NCBI GenBank assembly: GCA_003518205.1
Contig: DOZC01000057.1
Location: 942-18,418 of the forward strand
DNA length: 17,477 nt
Reading direction: 5' to 3'
From: Minisyncoccota bacterium
GTDB taxonomy: Bacteria > Patescibacteriota > Microgenomatia > UBA1400 > PJMF01
How positions within the stretch are numbered: the stretch's first letter is position 1; every line of letters starts with the position of its first letter. Both the position numbers and the translations under genes were made by a program. The notes beneath the pieces are model-generated. The model was given only the letters and a program-made list of their open reading frames with translations. It was not told where the DNA came from and did no database searches. Below, piece after piece: positions 14,104 to 17,477 of this stretch.

Positions 14104-14159
14104 ATATCAGATTTTGGATTCCAGATATCGGATGATATGATATAGACTCCAGACATCAG
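14104..14159. repeat. Degenerate 7-bp tandem repeat, block 2
   Basis: Eight heptads run in register: ATATCAG, ATTTTGG, ATTCCAG, ATATCGG, ATGATAT, GATATAG, ACTCCAG, ACATCAG, followed by eight T. The block contains a 9-bp inverted repeat, TCCGATATC (14100-14108) with GATATCGGA (14124-14132). After rotation the units match block 1. The inverted repeat could help end tRNA transcription, but the T-run is too far away for a standard terminator. Confidence 0.7.
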
Positions 14160-14261
14160 TTTTTTTTGAAGTTGGAGTTCGGGCGCATTGATGAGAGTGC
14201 CTTTCTCTATCAGTCAAAAAGGATCCTTCACATATAGTCAGCAATAATTTACACTCAGGAT
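14160..14261 (+). other. Intergenic leader before the HNH gene
   Basis: After a T-run, a bulged hairpin lies at about 14189-14212 (TGAT-g-AGAG paired with CTCT-ATCA). A TATAGT hexamer at 14233-14238 could be a weak promoter for the HNH gene and tRNA-His, but has no matching -35. An AGGA sits only two bases before the ATG, too close for a normal ribosome site. Confidence 0.3.
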
Positions 14262-14762
14262 ATGCCTCTGGTTGAGTGTAAGATTTGTAAAAAAAGTTTG
14301 TATGCCAAGCCCAGTCATCTTGAACTTGGATGGGGAAAATATTGTTCTGTTGCTTGCAGAATTCAGGCCCAGCTCTTGGGAAGAAACCTGTCGTGTTTGA
14401 CTTGTAATGCTGGGGTTTATAGATCGCCTCGTCAAATTAAACATTCAAAAAGTGGTAATTTTTTTTGTAGTAAATCCTGTCAAACAAAATGGAAAAATTC
14501 GCTTCGTGTCGGAAACAGTCATCCCAATTGGAAAAATGGCATCCATTCATATAGAAAAAGATTGATGAGAACTGAGGAAAGACAAATTTGTGTGGGGTGT
14601 GGCATGAGAGATATTCGGATATTGGCAGTACATCATCTTGATCACAACCGAGAAAATAACGATCCGTCAAATTTAACTTGGGTTTGTTTTAATTGTCATC
14701 ACCTGATTCATCATGATATAAATTTTGAAAATACTTTAAAAAGTAGAATATACATTACTTAA
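14262..14762 (+). CDS. Free-standing HNH endonuclease with two N-terminal zinc fingers
   Basis: The 166-residue protein starts with two four-cysteine zinc fingers (C6, C9, C28, C32 and C45, C48, C69, C73). A NUMOD-like linker follows (GNSHPNWKNG at 84-93), then a zinc-supported HNH nuclease domain: CVGC at 110-113, VHHLDHNRENNDPSNL at 123-138 and CFNCHHLIHH at 142-151. The catalytic His and Asn appear intact. This layout is typical of mobile HNH or homing endonucleases from phages and small bacterial genomes. The gene lies between tRNA-Arg(CCG) and tRNA-His, ending 4 bp before the tRNA-His G-1, and looks more AT-rich than its neighbours. No intron or intein surrounds it, and all three tRNAs are uninterrupted. 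It may be a selfish insertion or a tRNA-locus-specific nuclease; its target is unknown. Confidence 0.85.
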   Translation: MPLVECKICKKSLYAKPSHLELGWGKYCSVACRIQAQLLGRNLSCLTCNAGVYRSPRQIKHSKSGNFFCSKSCQTKWKNSLRVGNSHPNWKNGIHSYRKRLMRTEERQICVGCGMRDIRILAVHHLDHNRENNDPSNLTWVCFNCHHLIHHDINFENTLKSRIYIT

Positions 14763-14766
14763 ATAT

Positions 14767-14842
14767 GGTGCTTGTAGCTCAGTTGGTTTAGAGCGCTACT
14801 CTGTGAAAGTAGAGGTCGCGGGTCCGAGTCCCGTCAGGCACC
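14767..14842 (+). tRNA. tRNA-His(GUG)
   Basis: A cloverleaf with acceptor GTGCTTG/CAGGCAC, D arm GCTC/GAGC, anticodon arm CTACT-CTGTGAA-AGTAG and T arm GCGGG-TCCGAGT-CCCGT. The anticodon GTG is at 14803-14805. The His-specific G-1 (14767) is encoded and pairs with discriminator C73 (14842). CCA is not encoded (CCC follows). The T loop reads TCC where almost all tRNAs have TTC, so the base at position 55 is C instead of U. Confidence 0.95.
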
Positions 14843-14888
14843 CCCAAATAGGCGTCATTTCTTATCAAGAAAGTGAAGGTTATAATGC

Positions 14889-14918
14889 TTGAGCCAAGAT
14901 ACAAAGTAAGGCTACAAT
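14889..14918 (+). promoter_or_regulatory. Probable promoter of the restriction-modification gene
   Basis: TTGAGC (14889-14894) and TACAAT (14913-14918) are separated by 18 bp, about 33 bp before the ATG at 14951. A separate perfect TATAAT at 14881-14886 has no convincing -35. Either could start the restriction-modification transcript. Confidence 0.4.
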
Positions 14919-14950
14919 GGCGCTACCGAACATAACCTGTTTTTTTATCT

Positions 14951-17477
14951 ATGAACTTCAATCCTCAAGCCATCACAGTGGCCACGCAAGCTTACCTAAA
15001 TGATCTGGTGAGATATTTTCAGGACCCAAATAGTTCTGAAATGACGTATCGTACTCCGTTTCAGCACTGGCTGACCCAAATTTTCCCAAAGGAGGATGGT
15101 TACCTGATTCAGCATGACCAACGCACTATTGATGGCAATAAACCAGACTTCGTAGTCAGTAAAAATGATGTGCCGCTTTTGTACATTGAGGTAAAAAGGG
15201 TTGGTGAAGACCTCAATAAAATTGCCAAATCATCCCAGGCTAGTCGGTACTTTGGCTATGCTAATCTGATCATTACTGACTACCTTGATTTTAGGTTTTT
15301 CAGGAATGGTCAGCAGTATGAAGAACCTATTGTTTTGGGCACAAGTCACAAACAAACACACGGCATTACACCCAACATAGATCAATCAGAGCGACTGGTT
15401 AGAACTATCTTGGACTTTGTTTCATCCCAAAAAGAGCCGATTAAGTCAGGCAAACACTTGGCCAAGATTATGGGTGGTCGGGCTCAACGGATTCGGGATA
15501 ACATTATAGATTTTCTCAAGAAGCCTAGCCCCGATAATGAAAGCTTGTTTAAGGTGATGCGAGTCATCAAAGAGAATTTGCTCACAGATATTACGCTTGA
15601 GTCATTTGCTGACATGTATGCCCAAACCTTGGTTTATGGGTTATTTGCAGCTAGATATGCAGATAAAACTGCTGAGAACTTTTCCAGACAAGAAGCTAGA
15701 GATTTAGTGCCAGCAAGTAACCCTTTTTTGCAGCATTTCTTTGATCACATTGCGGGCACCAACTTCCCTCGTCGGTTGGACATCATTATTGCTGAGCTGT
15801 GCGAAGTATTTACTCACGCCGACGTACATCAGTTGCTAGGACAGTATTACAGCGGCAATGCTCAGCAGGCGCTCAAAGACCCAGTGGTGCATTTCTATGA
15901 AGACTTTTTGCTGGAGTATGATCCGGCCAAAAAAATGGAGATGGGTGTGTTTTACACTCCCCTGCCCGTAGTGCGGTTTATCTTGAGGTCAGTAAACGTT
16001 CTGCTGCAAACCAAGTTTGGGATTAATCAGGGTTTGGCGGATGCTCAAAAAATTACCAGCCAGAAAATGGTCCAAAATACTAAGGGTAAGCTAGTCAGCC
16101 AGAAAACTGAGTATCATCGAGTGCAAATTTTAGATTTTGCCACTGGTACCGGGACATTTTTGCACGAGATTATTCTCCTGATTTACCAGTCATTTGCTGG
16201 TCAAACTGGCCGGTGGCCAGCCAGCCTACGTTCAAAGTGATCTGCTGCCAAGACTGCACGGTTTTGAACTGATGGTGGCGTCATACACGATCGCCCATAT
16301 TAAGCTTGGACTGGTGTTACAAGAAACTGGGGTAGAAAAACTGACTAAAAGATTGGGAATCTACTTAACCAATAGTCTGGATGCGCCATCTGGTCAGCTA
16401 TCGCAAGAATCCCTGTTTGGTCTGATGGAGAGTATTGCCAATGAAAGCTTTGCCGCCTCTGGAGTAAAAAGGGATTATCCAGTGATGGTGGTAGTGGGGA
16501 ATCCGCCATACTCTGGGATTTCTCAAAATAAACAATTTACAGATAATGCCGTCTATAAGGTAGAACCAGGTGGTAAAGAAAAGTTGCAAGAGCACAAAAA
16601 CTGGCTCGATGATGACTACGTCAAATTCATTCGTTTGGCCGAGAGTTTAGTAGAGAAAAATCAGGAGGGCATTATCGGCCTGATTACTGCTCACGGGTAC
16701 ATCGACAATCCTACTTTCCGAGGTATGCGCTGGCATTTACGAGAAACCTTTGATGAGATATATGTTTTGGATTTGCATGGAAACTCAAACAAAAAAGAAG
16801 TCTCACCAGATGGTTCTAAGGATGAAAACGTTTTTGATATTAAAACCGGGGTGTCGATTATTTTAGGGGTGAAACTTAAAAAACACAGTTCCAGTCATAA
16901 ATCTCCAGCCACTGTATACAAGGGGGATCTCTTTGGATTGCGAGAAGAAAAGTTTGAGTTCTTGAATTCCCATGATGTGCATGATGTGGGTTGGGAGAAG
17001 CTACCTACAGAGGCTGAAGTTTGGCGAAAAATTGGTAATGGTGATGCTGAATATCGTGAGGGGTTTTCTGTGTTTGAGTTATTTCCAATCTCTTCAACAG
17101 GTATTGTTACTGCTCGTGATAGTGTTGTGATTGACCAGAATAAAGAAAATCTGCTGAAGAGGATGCATCAATTTTTTGATATTTCATATTCTGATGATTC
17201 AATTAGAAGTTGGCTTTTTCCAGGTAAAACAGACGGCAAATATTTGGCTGGGGATAGTAGAGGATGGCAGCTAACGGAAGCTAGAAAAATGCTTTGGGAA
17301 GAAGATCATAAAGAAAATATAGTACCAATTGCCTATCGCCCATTTGATACTCGTTGGATTTACTATCATCCTAAAATGGTTGACTGGGGAAGACAAAAAG
17401 TGATGTCCCAATTCTTAACTGAAGAGAACTTGGGTTTAATGACCTGTCGACAAACTATTTCGGATAGATGGGATCAT
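14951..17477 (+). pseudogene. Frameshifted type ISP-like restriction-modification enzyme, 3' end outside the window
   Basis: The gene encodes a single-chain nuclease-methyltransferase. The first open frame (14951-16240, 429 codons) has a PD-(D/E)xK nuclease (D66 in PDFVV, E80-x-K82 in IEVKRV), the helical region before the methyltransferase, FYTPLPVVRFIL, and SAM-binding motif I ILDFATGTGTFL at 393-404. It then ends in ASLRSK-stop. The protein resumes in the +1 frame at 16227 with YVQSDLLPRLHGFEL and stays open to the window end. That part contains motif IV NPPY (16500-16511) and the type ISP C-terminal region (IAYRPFDTRWIYY, ENLGLMTCRQTISDRWDH). The break lies at CCAGCCAGCC (16217-16226); removing one CCAG would restore GRWPAYVQSD. 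No helicase domain is present between the nuclease and the methyltransferase. Methylation needs both halves, so the gene is probably inactive. Confidence 0.85.
16217..16226 (+). repeat. Tandem CCAG duplication at the frameshift
   Basis: CCAG is repeated at 16217-16220 and 16221-16224, followed by CC. The extra 4 bp shift the frame by one, exactly where the upstream reading frame loses family similarity and the downstream frame gains it. Confidence 0.75.

Noticed and set aside
13985..14159. CRISPR array
   Set aside because: The repeats are 7 bp, degenerate and contiguous without spacers, and no cas genes are present.
14262..14762. HNH gene as part of a tRNA intron or intein
   Set aside because: All three tRNAs are uninterrupted and the HNH protein has no splicing domain.
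16199..16240. Programmed ribosomal frameshift in the restriction-modification gene
   Set aside because: There is no slippery heptamer and no evident stimulatory structure. A 4-bp tandem duplication explains the shift more simply.

Overview
The window looks like a chromosomal segment of an uncultured candidate-phyla-radiation bacterium (Patescibacteria), possibly Microgenomates-like. That placement is an inference. It rests on the pairing of a 7TM membrane protein with ATP-grasp ligases, a shortened UvrC, very tight gene packing, tRNA genes without encoded CCA, and starts with no Shine-Dalgarno motif. UGA behaves as a normal stop, which argues against the Gracilibacteria/Absconditabacteria code.

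Left region (1-13675, minus strand; transcription runs right to left). Ten genes lie nearly end to end: uvrB, uvrA, a secreted membrane-anchored transglutaminase-like protein, uvrC, a small holin-like membrane protein, a 7TM protein, a RimK-like ATP-grasp ligase fused to a retropepsin-like domain, a cyanophycin-synthetase-like ATP-grasp ligase, a DUF1704/MATCAP-like zinc peptidase, and the start of mnmA. All three subunits of the UvrABC nucleotide-excision nuclease are clustered here. The second half is a compact amide-ligase module: two enzymes predicted to add amino acids or peptides to a carboxylate, one metallopeptidase of the family that removes a C-terminal residue from tubulin, and a 7TM protein. 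ATGA overlaps suggest translational coupling within it. The target and the added residue cannot be read from the sequence.

Middle (13676-14842). Divergent promoters separate uvrB from a plus-strand cluster of tRNA-Arg(UCU), tRNA-Arg(CCG) and tRNA-His(GUG). A free-standing HNH endonuclease gene sits just upstream of the tRNA-His gene. The spacers around the second tRNA-Arg are made of degenerate 7-bp tandem repeats.

Right end (14951-17477, plus strand). This is a single-chain restriction-modification gene of type ISP-like architecture (nuclease, N6-adenine methyltransferase, C-terminal specificity region). A tandem CCAG duplication at 16217-16226 breaks the reading frame between methyltransferase motifs I and IV, so it is probably a pseudogene. 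It runs off the window.

The most novel content is the amide-ligase/peptidase/7TM module, including a retropepsin-like domain whose catalytic Asp is Asn, and the long same-strand overlap between the transglutaminase gene and uvrC.
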